In this document: piece after piece, positions 6,919-7,031 of the stretch
How positions within the stretch are numbered: the first letter of the stretch is position 1
Layout: each line of letters starts with the position of its first letter
NCBI GenBank assembly: GCA_006226265.1
Contig: SBHH01000353.1
Coordinates: 1-7,031, forward strand
DNA length: 7,031 bases
Direction of reading: 5' to 3'
From: Alphaproteobacteria bacterium
GTDB lineage: Bacteria; Pseudomonadota; Alphaproteobacteria; Sneathiellales; Sneathiellaceae
Translations under genes and position numbers: made by a program
Notes under the pieces: model-generated
Seen by the model: only the letters and a program-made list of their open reading frames with translations
Database searches by the model: none
Told to the model about the DNA's origin: nothing

Positions 6919-6925
6919 AAAACAG
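6900..6925. promoter_or_regulatory. Imperfect dyad, candidate IclR operator
   Basis: CTGTT (6900-6904) and AACAG (6921-6925) are perfect inverted arms 16 bases apart, with a TA-alternating core between them (6907-6914). The dyad lies between the two facing -35 hexamers and covers the -10 options of both promoters, so a bound protein could control both directions. IclR proteins bind imperfect palindromes, but no family-wide consensus makes this assignment firm. Confidence 0.35.
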
Positions 6926-6929
6926 TCAA
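6900..6929 (-). promoter_or_regulatory. Possible leftward promoter of the five-gene operon
   Basis: A TTGACT -35-like hexamer on the minus strand (6929-6924) faces the operon. The -10 is poorly defined: TAACAG (6905-6900) is 18 bases away, TAGTAA (6908-6903) 15 bases away and the better TATAGT (6910-6905) only 13 bases away. A start near 6893-6898 would give a leader of about 40 bases. The weak -10 and odd spacing suggest a regulated promoter, or that the true one lies elsewhere in the gap. Confidence 0.3.
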
Positions 6930-6951
6930 ATATAAAAATAATTAAAACAAC

Positions 6952-6956
6952 AGGGA
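6952..6956 (+). promoter_or_regulatory. Ribosome binding site with short spacing
   Basis: AGGGA lies only two bases before the ATG at 6959, closer than the usual five to nine. No other in-frame ATG, GTG or TTG is near, and the encoded N-terminus looks right for its family, so this start is kept. Translation may be inefficient. Confidence 0.4.
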
Positions 6957-6958
6957 AA

Positions 6959-7031
6959 ATGGATTTCAACTTTAGTAAGGAAAACGAAGAACTCGTTCTT
7001 CGTGCCGAAGCCTTTTTTGCATCCGAGATTC
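6959..7031 (+). CDS. N-terminus of a probable acyl-CoA dehydrogenase (partial, runs off the window)
   Basis: Only 24 codons are present, reading MDFNFSKENEEL followed by VLRAEAFFASEI. The MDF opening, a charged stretch such as SKENEEL, and an amphipathic helix ending in F-A-x-E-I are typical of acyl-CoA dehydrogenase N-termini. The position, divergent from an operon that already has one such enzyme, supports the reading. It could pair with the dehydrogenase at 3647-2472, because some bacterial members form mixed complexes, but that is speculation. No catalytic residues fall inside the window. Confidence 0.6.
   Translation, partial: MDFNFSKENEELVLRAEAFFASEI

Larger units (their letters stand above)
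6854..6958. promoter_or_regulatory. AT-rich divergent intergenic control region
   Basis: These 105 bases separate the leftward CoA-transferase operon from the rightward acyl-CoA dehydrogenase-like gene. I count 26 G/C bases, about 25% GC, in sharp contrast to the GC-rich genes. No open reading frame is plausible. The region must hold the promoters of both units, and individual elements are listed separately. The resident IclR regulator is the obvious candidate to bind here. Confidence 0.75.

Noticed and set aside
1..7031. CRISPR array, tRNA/rRNA genes, insertion sequences, toxin-antitoxin or phage defence genes
   Set aside because: By reading I found no spaced direct repeats, no cloverleaf or rRNA-like stretch, no transposase and no terminal inverted repeats. 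The whole window is accounted for by metabolic genes and their control regions.

Overview
The window is a compact block of bacterial catabolic genes. Five genes run leftward on the minus strand and look like one operon. At the right edge a divergent sixth gene begins on the plus strand. Protein families, moderately high coding GC and tight gene spacing point to a proteobacterium with a large repertoire for degrading organic acids, most likely an alphaproteobacterium. That placement is an inference from style only, since no marker gene is present.

Layout, read in the direction of transcription from right to left: a CaiB/BaiF family III CoA-transferase (6853-5642), an IclR-type regulator overlapping it by four bases (5645-4800), a nitronate monooxygenase/2-nitropropane dioxygenase-like flavoprotein (4774-3683), an acyl-CoA dehydrogenase (3647-2472) and a large AtsA/AtsD-like sulfatase (2410-173). 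The operon closes with a strong intrinsic terminator (136-105). Gaps between genes are -4, 25, 35 and 61 bases, with no internal terminator that I can see.

The 105-base gap at 6854-6958 is about 25% GC by my count, far lower than the coding DNA. It separates the operon from the plus-strand gene, whose first 24 codons resemble an acyl-CoA dehydrogenase N-terminus. It holds a perfect TTGACA facing right, a TTGACT facing left and an imperfect dyad (CTGTT...AACAG) between them. This is a natural place for the operon's IclR protein to act. The first 172 bases contain no gene. They hold the terminator, a CRP/FNR-like palindrome, and a leftward promoter with a perfect TATAAT embedded in a 15-base inverted repeat, presumably serving a gene beyond position 1.

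Working model (inference): the sulfatase removes sulfate from an organic sulfate ester. The carbon skeleton, or a downstream carboxylic acid, is activated by CoA transfer and then dehydrogenated by one or both acyl-CoA dehydrogenases. The flavoprotein handles a further redox step. IclR senses an intermediate. Nothing here identifies the substrate. The most notable single detail is the sulfatase's active-site signature, Cys-Ser-Thr-Thr-Arg, which lacks the proline/alanine normally found in the formylglycine-conversion motif.
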